Under the pieces are notes generated by a model that saw only the letters and a program-made list of their open reading frames with translations, was not told the DNA's origin and did no database searches. From positions 1-64,000 of the forward strand of contig WTXI01000104.1 in the NCBI GenBank assembly GCA_022376515.1: a DNA stretch of 64,000 nucleotides. Reading direction: 5' to 3'. Position 1 is the stretch's first letter. Every line of letters begins with the position of its first letter. Source of the DNA: Lactifluus volemus (taxonomy: Eukaryota; Basidiomycota; Agaricomycetes; Russulales; Russulaceae). Positions 9,080-20,893 of the stretch are shown here, piece after piece. The position numbers were made by a program, and so were the translations under genes.

Positions 9080-11135
9080 ATGAGCTCACTCTTCGTACGA
9101 AAAGCTCGCTTCGCCCAGCGTTTTGCTACCCAAGCTGGCCTCAAGCTCGGGGGGGTCATGTCTGAGATTATTCACCCCGCCAAGTCAATCCCTTCCTCAT
9201 CTAAACCCGGTCTTTTATTTCGGCTTCCCGAGGAACTTTTGATCGCCATCCTATTATACCTCGATGAACCGTCGATTTCCGCTTGCAATCAGGTACGTAC
9301 GAAAGAAAAGAAAAAAAGAAGCCCCGATTTCGGTCCGGCTCACAATACACCGATCTCTTTTTGTTCTTCTCAGACATGCCACGGTCTACGACATGCAATA
9401 GCAAACAGCATGCTGTTGCAATACAAGCTCGCTCTCTTCTATTCTGGTATGCTTGACGGCCCACGGATCGACCCCGACCACCATACTCAACTATACCGAT
9501 TCCTGGCTCACGACGCTGCGTGGAGACAACTCAGGTGGGTAGAGGTGCACTCGTTGACCCACCTCACTGGGCCGTTCCACCCGGCCGCCATTTCGGGTCG
9601 CACGATAGCTTTCATACCGTTTGGTCCTGGCCCTGTCAGTGGCTTCAGGTTGTTCATACAACAATTCCCTTCAGCGTTTCGCGGGACGGAGATTAAACAG
9701 TGGGAGCTTCAGTTCCAGGTCATGTCGGTACACGACACGCTCCTGGATGCTTCGCAGAACTTGCTCATCTTGCTCGAGTGCGATCCTCTGTGCGTTCGTT
9801 TTCTACGGTTTTGCACCGCATGACGTCTCATGACGCACAGTACGGGATATACTACGGCATACTTGGTGTATAGTATGTTGACAGGCGAGCCCCATCCGCT
9901 TGCTGCGCACCGAGGTCGCATAGCGGTTCCAGATGGGCTGAAGATCGTTCTCGAAGGCTCGGGCATTTGTGAGGATTACTTAGGGGCTGTAGCTTTTAAC
10001 GTGTGGGACGGCTTCACGTACCTCGTCTTATGGAACTGGAAAACTGGTGAAGCCAAGGTGAACTCGGTGAGGAGGAATCCCTGACCTTTTCCCGTTTCTC
10101 CGACGCTCATGATTGTCTTAACATATCAGCGTCTGCCGACACCTTCACGGGGTCTCAAACCAGCATTCAACTTTCTCGACAGACACCACATCCTGACTGG
10201 GTTCCTCTGGGAAGACGAGAGCCAGCCGAGAGATCTGCTCGTGTGCGCTTTGGACCAGCAGTGCCTTTCCGATGATGGTCTGATAAACGCGGTGCCCACC
10301 TTCCTCTTCACGGTCCCTGGAAAGCTCCCACAGAGAGATTATTGGGAGATGACCACGCACCGAAACGCGATCCCCATCCGCCCAAAAAATTGCTCACTGG
10401 AGGGGTACTTTGACAACAACCCGGACGACCAACTCATCGTGATCGAGATCGCGAGCCGCTGGTACGCGTCTGAAAAGGCCTGCGTGGCCATGACCCTGTT
10501 CATCCCAACGCGCGCGATGCTTAGTCGCATCGCCCCATACGCACCCGCATCACCAACGTCACCCACATCGCACACGTCGTCGTCGTTATCGTCGTCATCC
10601 TACACGACGATGCCCGTAGCCAGATTCGTGTGGGATCGGTGGGGCAAGGACCATGTGCTGCTCGAGAAGCGACGCGATCGCGAGCGTCGCCTGCCGATGC
10701 TCTCGCGCGTCTGTGGACTGCGCGTCGTCTCGCGCAGACCGGTCGTACTCAAGGACGACTCGGTCGTCGTTCGCGTCATGGATTTCCATCCACATCGCGC
10801 GATGCGTAGCGTGGGCCCCTCGAATCCCTCCGGCAGACTCGGCTCACGCGGCGCGGCGCCCCTCCACGCCGTGATTGACGTGCCGTTACCGGAGGAGGCG
10901 CGGGGCGTAGACCCGATTCTATTCTCAACTGTGATCTGCCAGGATGCATTGATCATCTTTGAGGTATGTCTGTTTTTTCTTTCTTTCTTTTCTTTTTTTT
11001 TTTTCGTGCGTACACCTTGCGTGCGCACGTGGGTTTTTGAGGTCATGATGAAGAGACTGACTGACTTGGCCGTCCTCTTAGCGTTTGTCGGTCGATAGCG
11101 GTGGGCTGAGGAACATCCATCTATGTTCTTTTTGA
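9080..11135 (+). CDS. F-box protein (substrate adaptor of SCF ubiquitin ligase), 5 exons
   Basis: Exons 9080-9292, 9374-9789, 9841-10057, 10130-10963 and 11082-11135. All four introns are GT-AG and every junction keeps phase. The F-box (FRLPEELLIAILLYLD) lies near residues 45-85 and is cut by intron 1, whose length is a multiple of three. The rest has no motif I recognise; the layout resembles the large group of basidiomycete F-box proteins with a beta-rich C-terminal substrate domain. I chose the ATG at 9080; in-frame ATGs at 8984 and 9158 are alternatives. It is unrelated in sequence to the F-box array at 32-64 kb. Intron 4 (10964-11081) is longer than the others and contains a poly(T) stretch. 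Confidence 0.8.
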
Positions 11136-12173
11136 GGCGGGCCACTACTGTTCCTTTTTTTCTTTTTAGACATCGTCGGGGTAATGGACGTATACACGGA
11201 CGGATAGAGGATCGGAATACCTCAGAATCGTGGCTTCTATGTATTACAATGTGCTTGTGGTTTGTCTTTCCTTTCAATTCACGTTCTAATTCGCATATCT
11301 TCGTTACAATGCAAAAGTGTTTTCTGTTTTTTTAGGGCTAATTAGGTTTATTAATATTAACAATTAAAATTTTCCTCATAAGTTAGTAATTACCTAGGAG
11401 TAAAGGGGGGGGATCACATGGCCCAGATCACTTATCTTAAGGGGGGATCCCGCTTCATCGGCCTGCGTACAGCAGCACTCCGAGCCCTCGATCTCGATGC
11501 TTCGGATCTTTGCGAAGGATTTGCGTTGACGGGAAAGAGACAATCCTCTCGGGAGAATACGGAGACGACTAGCATTCACCAAAATATCATGCCAACTCAG
11601 TCTTTTTGAGCCATCAGCATAGAACAGGTGGACTGCTATGTGCATCAGTCCAGCACAGGAGAGTGATAGTTGTGGGGGAGACGGGGTGTCAACAAGTCTC
11701 GCAACAATCGGTATCTTGAGGCACCACAGGCACCACATCTGAAGATCTGAATCTCAAGGCTGTGGTTCGCCGATCAGAGGACCTAAAAGGTCAAAAGCGA
11801 AAAAACGAAAAAAAGGCGGCTTTTTATCACGTTACATACAGTCTACGTGCATAATCACCGAAGCGAGCGCGAGAAAGGTCGCTGAGAAAGACGACTAGGC
11901 GAACGAATCATAACTTAGAATTTTAAATTTTTATAGTACTTTGAACCGTACACAACCAACCAAGAGTTAGGTATCCTATATCGTACAAGTCTATTAATAA
12001 AGCAGCACAAAAAGAGAGGGAGAACGAACGAGCAAAAACCAAACAGCCAATCAAATCAACAGACTTCTAGCCTAAATCCAGTTTTAGATGGTTGCTAGAT
12101 ATGGAGACGAGGAAAAACGAAAAAAAAAAAAGGTTAAAAAGAACGAATTCTTTGGGGTTAGCAAGCGAAGAGG
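11136..12173. other. Intergenic, convergent gene ends
   Basis: About 1 kb between the F-box gene and the kinase gene, which converge here. It is AT-rich in the middle (11340-11400). I see no gene; the short ORFs show no domain or codon signal. Confidence 0.7.
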
Positions 12174-14261
12174 TCACGATCTTAGTTGCATACGCCTCCA
12201 CAAGTCTCCGAGCACGCTGATAGCATTTTGGGGACTATTAGGTCCCGCGCCCGCTGCACCGCCTGCATGGGGATTGATATCAAACGACCCAGGCATGCGT
12301 AGTTCATCCTCCTTGTGCGGGTCTGCGTGTCCCTCAGCGGGTGTATGACCGTTATTGACATGATTGGGCGAGGCATGTGTCTTGCGAACTGGGGACTTTG
12401 GCTGTACAGGGGGGGTCGTCCGGTCCTCCTGTTTCGACGCGTCTCGCCGCTCGGCCTTATTGACTTCAGGAATCGAAATAAACGAAGCCGACGAAGATGA
12501 CGACGACGACATCCTCGGCGTCGGCGTTTTTGCTCCTCCACCTCCTGCGGCGGCGGCAGCAGCAGCTATCGCCACCAGGTCAGTCTTCGGCTTGGGACGG
12601 TCTGGCGATGGCACTTCGAGGTGCTGTTGTTTCGGGGTGTCCCGTTTCTGTCGCCACTGCGATGCACCATCTTCGCATTCTTCGTCGCTGCTATCCAGTT
12701 TGGTCTTGCTCCTGGCGCCGTTTGCAAGGCGCGACATGATCCGCACGGCGCCGATAGCCTGACGCCAGCGCGCCCGGGGATCAAAGTTCTCGCGTATGCC
12801 AATAAGGAGGTCGTGCTCGGTCGAGGGAGCATGGGTCGTGAGCCAAACGTTATCCAACGCACCCTGGGCGGTAGGACGCACGCACGGATCGGGCTTCACC
12901 AGCGTACGAATGAACGTCTTTGCTGTTTGGGAACACAAAATGAGAACGACTGTCACAGGTCAACGCATGGCATACCCTCATTGGATACATTCGCCCAGTA
13001 TCGATCGTGGAATTGGATCTTCGCTTCTGTTGTCTTCCGGATGAGTTCCTTAGGGTCATCTGACTGGAAAGGGGTGTATCCACAAAGGAGGATGTAGGAG
13101 ATGATGCTAGAAGAGTTGCTTAGCATTCCATTGCCGAGTATTGCTTGAGGAAGGTAAGGAGACGCACCCAATAGCCCAGATATCAACAGGCTTCCCATGC
13201 CCAATGTTGTTCAGAACCTCTGGTGCCACGTAACCAAAGCTTCCTGCGAGAGTCGTGAGTTGTTCCTCGGGGGAATGAAGATGCTTCGCGCTGCAGTTAC
13301 GTGACGCGCACGTGGTAGAGTCATTAAGTCGTTCATTTTAGAACAAGCGATGGCAAAGTGGCTCACATGCCAAAGTCGACGATAACGATGTCCGAAGATG
13401 GGTCCCTCGAACGGTACAAGATGTTCTCTGGTCTGGAAAAATGCCCATTCATCAGGACCGAGAATATGAGATCAAATAGAGGGCGACGTACTTGAGATCG
13501 CGGTGTACGATGTCATGATCGTGCAAGTACTTTACGCCAGACAATATAGACCTTGATAACGCTTAAGGCACGCTGACCCATCAGTAGTGGAGCGGTATGA
13601 CGTACCGAAGGACCGCGACCGCATCATTCTCAGTGAACCGTCCGCGCTGGCAGATGCGCTCAAAAAGCTCTCCACCAGTTGCGAGCTCGAAAGAGAGATA
13701 GTATTTTGACCGTGACTCGAAACATTCGTAGAATTTGACCTGCAGCAGGGTATCGATGAGAGGGCGTCAGGGTTTAGGGGGGGGGGGAAGACGTACGATA
13801 TTTGGATGATCGAGACCCTTGAGGACGTCCATCTCACTCCAAACGCTCGCCTCATTCCCTTTGACCTTTTTCTTCGGAATCACCTTGAGCGCGACCTCGC
13901 GGGTGATGCCATTCGCCGAGTCGGCCGGGCCCCGATTCGAAGCGGAGAGGTATGAACCCGCGGTGGACGAGTGAGTTATAGAAGGGGACTTTGAGCCAGG
14001 TGAACTCCGAAGAGATGTTGCGTCAGCAGTGCGGCGTTCGGTGGGGGTCATCTGTTCCAAGGGAACGTGCCATGTGGTGCGCTAGCGTGCCATATGGGAG
14101 TCATTTATGAACATCAGCCTTGTATGCGGGGCCAGAGGTGTAATTCGCACCATCACTCTTCCAAATGCCCCAGTTCCAAGCACATTATGAATCTCATATT
14201 GCTTCTTCTTAATGGCCGATGGAGGTTGGTGTAAGACCTTTTCGGAAACGAGTGAGAGCAT
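12174..14261 (-). CDS. Ca2+/calmodulin-dependent protein kinase (CaMKI-like), 8 exons
   Basis: Exons in transcript order: 14261-14151, 14081-13797, 13739-13606, 13551-13492, 13432-13367, 13290-13168, 13106-12976 and 12922-12174. They sum to 1659 nt, 552 aa, in frame throughout. The kinase domain is complete: glycine loop GTGAFGRVM in exon 1, the VAIK-equivalent EVALKV, HRDLKPEN, a DFG motif followed by IAKH, and [10 protein letters not shown]. After the domain, [21 protein letters not shown] resembles the autoinhibitory and calmodulin-binding helix of CaMKI, so calcium regulation is likely. An insertion of about 45 residues rich in Ser and Thr separates the glycine loop from the catalytic lysine. 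The C-terminal tail is low-complexity with an alanine run. It would phosphorylate Ser/Thr in calcium signalling. Confidence 0.92.
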
Positions 14262-14567
14262 GTCGTGTTGGTGAATAACAAAAGTGTTCGGTTAGTGAAT
14301 TGGGATGATCAATGAATGAGCTTTTGCAATGTGAGTAGGAGGAAGATCTTGACTGTTAAGCGTATCAAGTTGAACCCCTTGGCAGCAACTTGGCAGCAAC
14401 CATTTCGATTAACGGCACTCGGCTGTGCCCGGTGCCTCGCCGCCTCCAACAAGCGAAATTGCACCTCATATTTTCATAATCGAGCGCCAACCGTCTTTCA
14501 TCATCCACCTACGCACACGACACCCTACTCTTTGCCTTTTCTTTGGTGAAGCGATGACTGTAACATG

Positions 14568-14601
<34 letters not shown>

Positions 14602-15019
14602 TCTTCTGAGGTCACTGGCAGGAGGGATGTGAAATCATGATACCGTGACTGTATCAAGTTGCCAGTTAACCAGACCAGTCATTCTTCTTCTCGACAATAG
14701 GCTCAGACGCTCGAGGCGTCCGCGAATACTGTATGCAGGCTGGTACCGTAGCGCGCATCACACAAGCTGCCGCTCCCGATCATTCCTTTCGGATATATGG
14801 CACAGCTGTGGAATCTGTACTCAATTCCATGTCAAAGTTAGAGTGTATTCAACATCAAGAGCGCTGAACATATCCTTGTGTATTGTATGCCGCAAGGGCA
14901 AGGGGTTCGAGGCACCCTTTTCACACGTTTCCTCGTTCTAACTTAGGAGTCTAGAGCATCATGATATCACACGTGACGTTGCCGTCGCCGACGCAGTACA
15001 GTACGACAATTAAGATAGT
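14262..15019. other. Intergenic with (AT)n microsatellite
   Basis: Lies upstream of the kinase and downstream of the isomerase gene. A perfect AT dinucleotide run of about 26 bases lies at 14568-14594. No gene is apparent. Confidence 0.75.
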
Positions 15020-16231
15020 TTACAGCTTTGCTTTGTCTCTCGAAGGCTCCGTCAGGTTATCATACTTGATCTTCTGCTTATTCTTGATGGCTTTGACGGA
15101 CTCTCTAAGATCCTGTAAGAGATGTCTCAGTGCTTGCGTGCCAAGTGCCAGAGGGTGGTCGAATACCTTTGTCTGAAGTGCAAACGCCCCCCACGTCGCC
15201 TGATACTCAAGTGCCTCTTCCATTCTACAAGGGAGAATCAAAGCAAAAAAAAGTAATCATCAGCGCACACATACACTTTTCCAGTTACGGGTGGGGATAG
15301 TACCCGTACGCACGAGTGATCAAGCGCATGCGCCAAAAACCGTTTAACACCAACAACCGCGACGGGGCTCTTTCCCGCCACTACCTTGGCAAACGCGATC
15401 GCGGCGCTTACGACCTCCTCACGCGACCCATCCACGACGCGCGACACGATCCCGAGCCGACTTGCCTCGTCCGCGCCAAACGTGCGTCCCTCGAGCGCGA
15501 GTTCATACAACAACGACGTATTCCCGATCAACTTTGGCATGCGCGCCAGTGTGCCGAGATCGGCCGCCAAACCGACGTCCACCTCCTTGATGCTGAACGA
15601 GGCGTCCGTCGCCGCCCAGCGCACGTCGACGGCGCTGAGAGCGTCCAGTGCGAGTCCAAATGTCACGCCGTGCACGGCTGCGATGACGGGTTGTGGGATG
15701 CGAGAGGGCGCGCCGATCGCGTGTTGGAAGGCGAGGAGGTGCGTGCGGATTAGGAGACCGCGCCGGCCGGGGTCGGCGTACTGAGGTAGCGCAAGCAGTT
15801 CGGATACTGTGTTTTGTGTTTAGTTTTAAAGTTCGATGGAGATGTGGTTGCCACCGATGAACACGTACGATCCACGCCGGCTGAGAACGCTTTTGTCACG
15901 GCGGAGGAGAGAACTACGACCCTTACGGTGGGGTCATTGGCGATGCTGTCAAAGACGGCGCCGTACTCGCGCCATAACCTGATTCGAATATAGTGTCGTG
16001 TCAATGTCAACCACAAGGGAAGGGTGAAACTTCATTCGCTTCCGTACGCGGTATTGAATGCGTTCACGGGGGGCCTAAGGAACAAAATATCATTTCATTT
16101 GTCTCTCAAATGATGTCGGTAAAACGTTTATGGAACCTGTTGAGCTCAACGTGGAGCACATTCTCGAATGGAAAGCTTAGAGTTAAATGCTGAAATGTAG
16201 AGGCGTATGAAGGTGACGGGATTATGGGCAT
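15020..16231 (-). CDS. Delta3,5-delta2,4-dienoyl-CoA isomerase-like protein (enoyl-CoA hydratase/isomerase family), 6 exons
   Basis: Exons 16231-16137, 16074-16048 (a 27-nt microexon), 15978-15869, 15806-15314, 15224-15167 and 15112-15020 give 876 nt, 291 aa, all in phase. Crotonase-fold features: LNRPPVNAF near the N-terminus, FSAGVD (acyl-CoA pocket), and the segment EVDVGLAADLGTLARMPK. The last carries the Glu and Asp positions characteristic of dienoyl-CoA isomerases (ECH1) rather than plain hydratases. The C-terminus ends AKL, a variant of the peroxisomal targeting signal 1. The likely job is isomerising dienoyl-CoA intermediates from odd-position unsaturated fatty acids in peroxisomal beta-oxidation. 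No N-terminal mitochondrial signal is obvious. Its neighbours, two acetate transporters, fit the same metabolism. Confidence 0.88.
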
Positions 16232-17199
16232 GTCAGAACAAGGAAAGTTACCTTGTGTCAGAATGACAAGCCCGGGGTGGCGGGCCCGAGGCCGCGCGAC
16301 ACCTGATTGATCCATACTTCGGTTATGTTGTTGAGTCCGATCAACACCTCGCTTCGCGATTGAATATAAATATAAATTTTGTCCTGTCCCCGTCTGACGT
16401 ACAGTCGACGACTCATGCACTCATGACCTATAAAGTGATTAGTGGACCCCTGGGACTACGTTATGAAATTTATGGGGTATTAGCGCGGTCAATGAATTGA
16501 CTTTCTGACTTTGAAGGAGTCAAGGTATGAGAGTTATGTACCGGGCTTGATCCCACCCTGGGAGTGATAGTACGACATATTCACAAATCACAAGAGGTTT
16601 GCGCCGCACTGCCAGCGGAGCAATACAGTGAAGGTGTAGAAAAGGTTCGAATCCCCGAAGTCGCAAGGCCTTCTTCATCTTCGATCGATGTTGCGCCCCA
16701 TTCAGGTTTGAATGTTCTCACCCCACCCTGTAATCACCGACTGGCCAAGGGCCATCTTTCTGTGATGTGATGATAATATTCGTTGATTTTTCCAGTGTGC
16801 TTTCATCCCTGTGTGCGGTTGCTTAGCAGCAACGCCACGAGAAAGATCACAACAACATAACAAAGCGGTCTCCAGGTCCTGGTAACGCACGTTAAAACAT
16901 AAATTCACAAGGAACGGGCGCTGGATCCTGGACAGATAACGACATCCATCATCCATCAGAGATACGGGGAGCTTCTAGGTGTCACACTGTATTGACATAA
17001 GCGCTTACCACTAGCATTACTTTTTTCATGGACACAAAAACACCTTACCACCCGATGTTCAGGACATTCGATGGCTTCAAAGGTAGCCCAACAATTTTAC
17101 ATGAAATTATGGAGTTTGAAGAGCAACAATGTAAACTGAGCATGTAAACCTAAGGAGTTCGTGAGATACGTGTCCTTTCGAATACTACCCCGCCATCAA
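16232..17199. other. Intergenic
   Basis: Upstream of the isomerase gene and downstream of the first acetate transporter. I see no gene. A B-box-like GGTTCGAATCC near 16643 lacks a matching tRNA fold. Confidence 0.65.
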
Positions 17200-18227
17200 T
17201 CAATGGCGTGGAGGATATTTCCCAAGGGGGATAGTGAAAATGTCATTCTCAGTGAGCATTTCACCAAGACCACAGTAATACGCAATGAGCGCGGTGATGA
17301 TACCGAGGTATCCTCCACCCTTGACCACGTTTTCTTTGTCCAGCAAGTTACCTGCAGAGTACTCAATGAGATAATATCACGAACGTCAAAGACAAGTTTC
17401 ACGTACCAACAGCGAGAACCATGAACGTCAAGGTGAGGAAGAAGAAAAGTGCAGCCAATCCGACCGACTTGCGTAGGGAGCCAAGGCTATACAATGGTTT
17501 GTCAACGTCGCCACTCAGGGTTGATATGATGAAATAAACAAGAGCTTACAAAAACAGGAACGTGATGATCATCCAGGACAGAAGGTAAATTCCGATCGCA
17601 TTACCTTCCTGGCCAGGCGCATCGGCATAGGCGGCACCAACGCCCGAGTCAGGAATGAGCAGCGTGGCAAATGAAAGCCAAAATGCGCCGTAGGAGGCAA
17701 ATGCTATAAAAATAAGGTCAGCAGACATGAAAAGAATGAAGAACCCATAGCGAGCCGAGGATAAACAATTGTTGCGACGGCAGCGGCGACCATTTTTAAC
17801 TCCGAACTTTGTGGTACGAAGCAACGACACTCCACGGCCATGTGGTTGCTACCCATGTCGGTAGCGATCGCAATGCCACCTCATTACCCCCCAAAAAATA
17901 ATGGAATGATCGACCTACCAGTGGCACCAAAAGTATTACCAGTGGCAAACTCCCACATTCCAGCGAGGAATTGGGCGAGTCCACCATAAAAGAGAGCCAT
18001 ACCGACGACCACATTGGGAATAATGACGTGACGGGCATGAACATTATAGAGGGAAAGAACAAGGGTGGTCGATGCAAAGCCGAAGAGACCGCTGAGAGTG
18101 TCATGGACGACCGTGACGATGAGTTATAGAACATGTAGTTAGCAAGGCAAACATACAGTGGGGCAGGATTTCCTAGGCGGCGAGGCTGGGGACGGTGAGC
18201 AGGCTCAACCTTCTCAATGTCAGACAT
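17200..18227 (-). CDS. Acetate/ammonium transporter of the AceTr (GPR1/FUN34/SatP) family, copy 1, 5 exons
   Basis: Exons 18227-18157, 18091-17919, 17703-17550, 17486-17407 and 17351-17200 give 630 nt, 209 aa. The family signature NPAPLGLFGFAST follows a short cytosolic N-terminus, and six hydrophobic segments follow. The protein ends PLGKYPPRH. Members carry acetate (or ammonium) across the plasma membrane in yeasts and bacteria. It is divergent from, and a paralogue of, the gene at 19553: intron positions and phases are identical, and the second and fourth exons match exactly in length (173 and 80 nt). The pair arose by an inverted duplication. Which substrate each copy carries cannot be told from sequence. 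Confidence 0.9.
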
Positions 18228-19552
18228 GACTGGGCGTTGAATGTTTTAGCAATAGCAAAGGGAAGTTCGTGTAACGAAGGGGAGACAAGACAACGCAACT
18301 GTTGGGGGATTGATATCACTTATATACTGTCAAAAGAAGCAGCGATCGGAGCACAATGGTGAGAAACAGGCGACGGAAGAGTAAAATAATGAATATTTGT
18401 AAGAAGCCATTGAATTGAGGTATTCGAAGCGGGAGCCGTTGTCGAAGTTGAGATGATTTAAAAACGGAGATCAAGCTCTTACCCGGTGGCAACTCGCCCA
18501 ATATGGATTATTATTGTCCCCATCAACAGGTTAGCGAGACAGCAACCGCTTACTAGTATAATTACTTAGCGCCTGACAGCCAAATGGGGTCTGAAATATA
18601 GTGTTTGACATACCTTGCGCGCTGCCGTCAATTCGGACCATACGCACGACCATTCCACGGATTCCATAAAGTTACATCACCCGATCGTGGATTGTTCCAT
18701 TTCACAGGACACGGCTAATACTGTAACTGTAATTGAACGTACCACGCTGAAATGAGAAACCGTGAGCGTGAGACTACTGTTGATCGGCATCTGCCAGCGA
18801 TCAAAAACCGGCGCGCGGAAGGGTCCAAGGGGTCCTTTGACCCTGGAATAATCAATGAATGCGCCAGATGTCCAACTAGGGCATAGACAATGGCACCCCT
18901 GACGGCGGTGCTAAGTACGTACAAAAAGAACGCACCCAATGGACGTCTCTCACAGCCGTCTAAGCGCTAAAATCTGACCGTAAAGCCCGTCGGGGATCGA
19001 AAACGAGCCAGAAGCTTCGCGTGTAGCGCGTGGAAAATGCAACGGCCAGCTCCAAAAGCGATACAGTGCAATCAACTTGCTCACTTGATCGTCATCGACA
19101 AATGCCCAAATGTGGGTCCAACAAAAGTACCAGACTGTGCAAATCAATTGTATCAGGCGCTAGGAACACACTACGTCTTCCTGTGACCTCTGTCATTCAG
19201 ACAGCAGCATCTCCCCACGTCTATCAAGTAGCTTTGAGCTCAAACCAGTCTCCATCTCATCCGCTTCCGATATTGTACCGTATGCGGGCCCTTGACAAGA
19301 CGAGTCGGAGCTGGCCGCTGTACCTGGGGTAACGTACAAATCAACCCCGCTAAACCCAATTCGTTATCGCGGAGCCGACAGCAGTGATATTTAATGGCCT
19401 GTTTGACCCCCGAGCCGTACTCAACTCACTCCCAACTGAAATTTTCCTGTGCTTACTGTCATTCTTTTCAACGCACGCTCTCTATCTCTCCCTGATATCG
19501 TCAAAGCCCTTCGTCCCAACCTTCCTCCAAAATAGCAAAACTGGCCTCTAAA
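18228..19552. promoter_or_regulatory. Shared divergent promoter region of the two acetate transporters
   Basis: 1.3 kb between the two start codons with no gene visible. Pyrimidine-rich stretches precede the 19553 start (19430-19540). The divergent layout would allow joint control, but I cannot point to a specific binding site. Confidence 0.5.
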
Positions 19553-20440
19553 ATGTCTGACATTGAAGCTTCACTCGTCCGCCCCCTTCCCGCTCCCCGC
19601 ACCAAACTCGGCAATCCTGGCCCCCTGTGAGCTTCGATGCATCAATGCCACAATAATCTCATCCCTGACGCGTTTTTTTTATAGTGGACTTTTCTCCTTC
19701 GCGTCCTCAACGCTGATTCTCTCCCTTTACAATGTTGGTGCCCGCGGTATTACAACTCCTAATGTTATCGTCGGAATGGCAATCTTCTGCGGTGGTCTCG
19801 CCCAGCTCCTCGCCGGCATGTGGGAGTTCCCTGCCGGTAATACTTTTGGCGCAACTGGTGCGTATTTTTGTGGAAAGTCTTACACGCGTTTTTTCAAGCG
19901 GTTTGACTTTGTGGTTTAACAAACAGCATTCACTTCTTACGGTGCATTCTGGTTATCCTTTGCTGCCCTTTTGATTCCTGGCTCTGGTGTCGGCGAGGCT
20001 TACAAGGCTTCTGCCAATCCGGCTCAAGAGGTTGATGCCATTGCCATCTACCTCATGGCCTGGGCGGTCGTCACCTTCCTCTTCTTGTACGTTCCATACC
20101 TCCCCTCAATCGTGGCCCTCGGAACTCACATTTTTTGTACCTTTAGCCTCGCCTCGCTCCGCAAGTCGGTTGGTCTGACGGTACTCTTCTTCTGTCTCAC
20201 CACCACGTTCCTAGTCCTTTCTCTTGGTGAGTATTTGCGTGACTTGATTTGTGGTCTAGTTTGAACCCACATTGTGCATGAACAGCCGACTTCCAGAAGA
20301 ACGATAGCATTGGCAAAGCCGGTGGTGTATTCGGCATTATCACTGCGTTGGTCGCGTACTACTGTGGCCTTTCCGAGCTGCTCACCGATGATGACCTCTT
20401 TACTTTGCCACTTGGTAAATACGCATCTAAGATGGCCTAA
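19553..20440 (+). CDS. Acetate/ammonium transporter of the AceTr family, copy 2, 5 exons
   Basis: Exons 19553-19626, 19685-19857, 19927-20086, 20147-20226 and 20286-20440 give 642 nt, 213 aa, in phase. It begins MSDIEAS, has the NPGPLGLFSFASST signature and ends PLGKYASKMA. Six transmembrane segments are expected, the usual number for this family. It resembles copy 1 through most of the protein; differences concentrate in the N-terminus and in the loop after the third exon start (GEAYKAS region). The codons are more C-rich at the third position than in copy 1, which may mean it is the more highly expressed copy (inference). Confidence 0.92.
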
Positions 20441-20544
20441 CCAGGCTTATGATACACGAGTCCTTTGTGATATCGGGTAGCCTGGTGTCCTCTTTTCTCG
20501 TCCCTGGTGGCCCGAGTGTAGATGCTTTGTGTAAGACAGTTATT

Positions 20545-20893
20545 GTTACTTCTCATTACCTGTCATGTCCTGTCCTGTTCTACTTCCGTGTTCAGTGAAC
20601 ACGAAATGCTAGTACTGTATAGGGTTCATGCTATACCGTGATACATTATGTGCCTGCATTCCCACATTTACTCCCGACTCGGACTAGTGCGATTGTGGTG
20701 TTTTTGTTCATGAAGGAGCTGGGATATTTTCATTCACGAATAACAAGCATATGCTTCTGTTATAAGAAATCTGCCTGTACTTTTTATCAAAGGACCAACA
20801 AGCGATGTGTCGCAAACACAACAACATCATTGATCTTTGCACAAAACCCCTCAAAAAAAGCCCTGCGGTCTCACCTCTATTGCCGTTCCTGGT
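20545..20893 (+). repeat. Dispersed repeat matching the 3' flank of F-box gene A
   Basis: This stretch aligns over about 350 bases with 34613-34975, with scattered substitutions and small gaps. Shared landmarks include cacgaaatgctagtactgta and ccctgcggtctcac. Both copies lie immediately downstream of a gene. No terminal repeats or coding potential are visible. Confidence 0.75.

Noticed and set aside
11394..11738. 114-codon minus-strand ORF between the F-box and kinase genes
   Set aside because: No recognisable domain, no codon signal, and it lies where two genes converge.
12364..12762. Plus-strand ORFs opposite the kinase gene
   Set aside because: Shadows of the kinase C-terminal low-complexity coding sequence.
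16632..16670. Possible tRNA from the B-box-like GGTTCGAATCC
   Set aside because: The T-arm bases do not pair and no A-box or acceptor stem lies at the right distance upstream.
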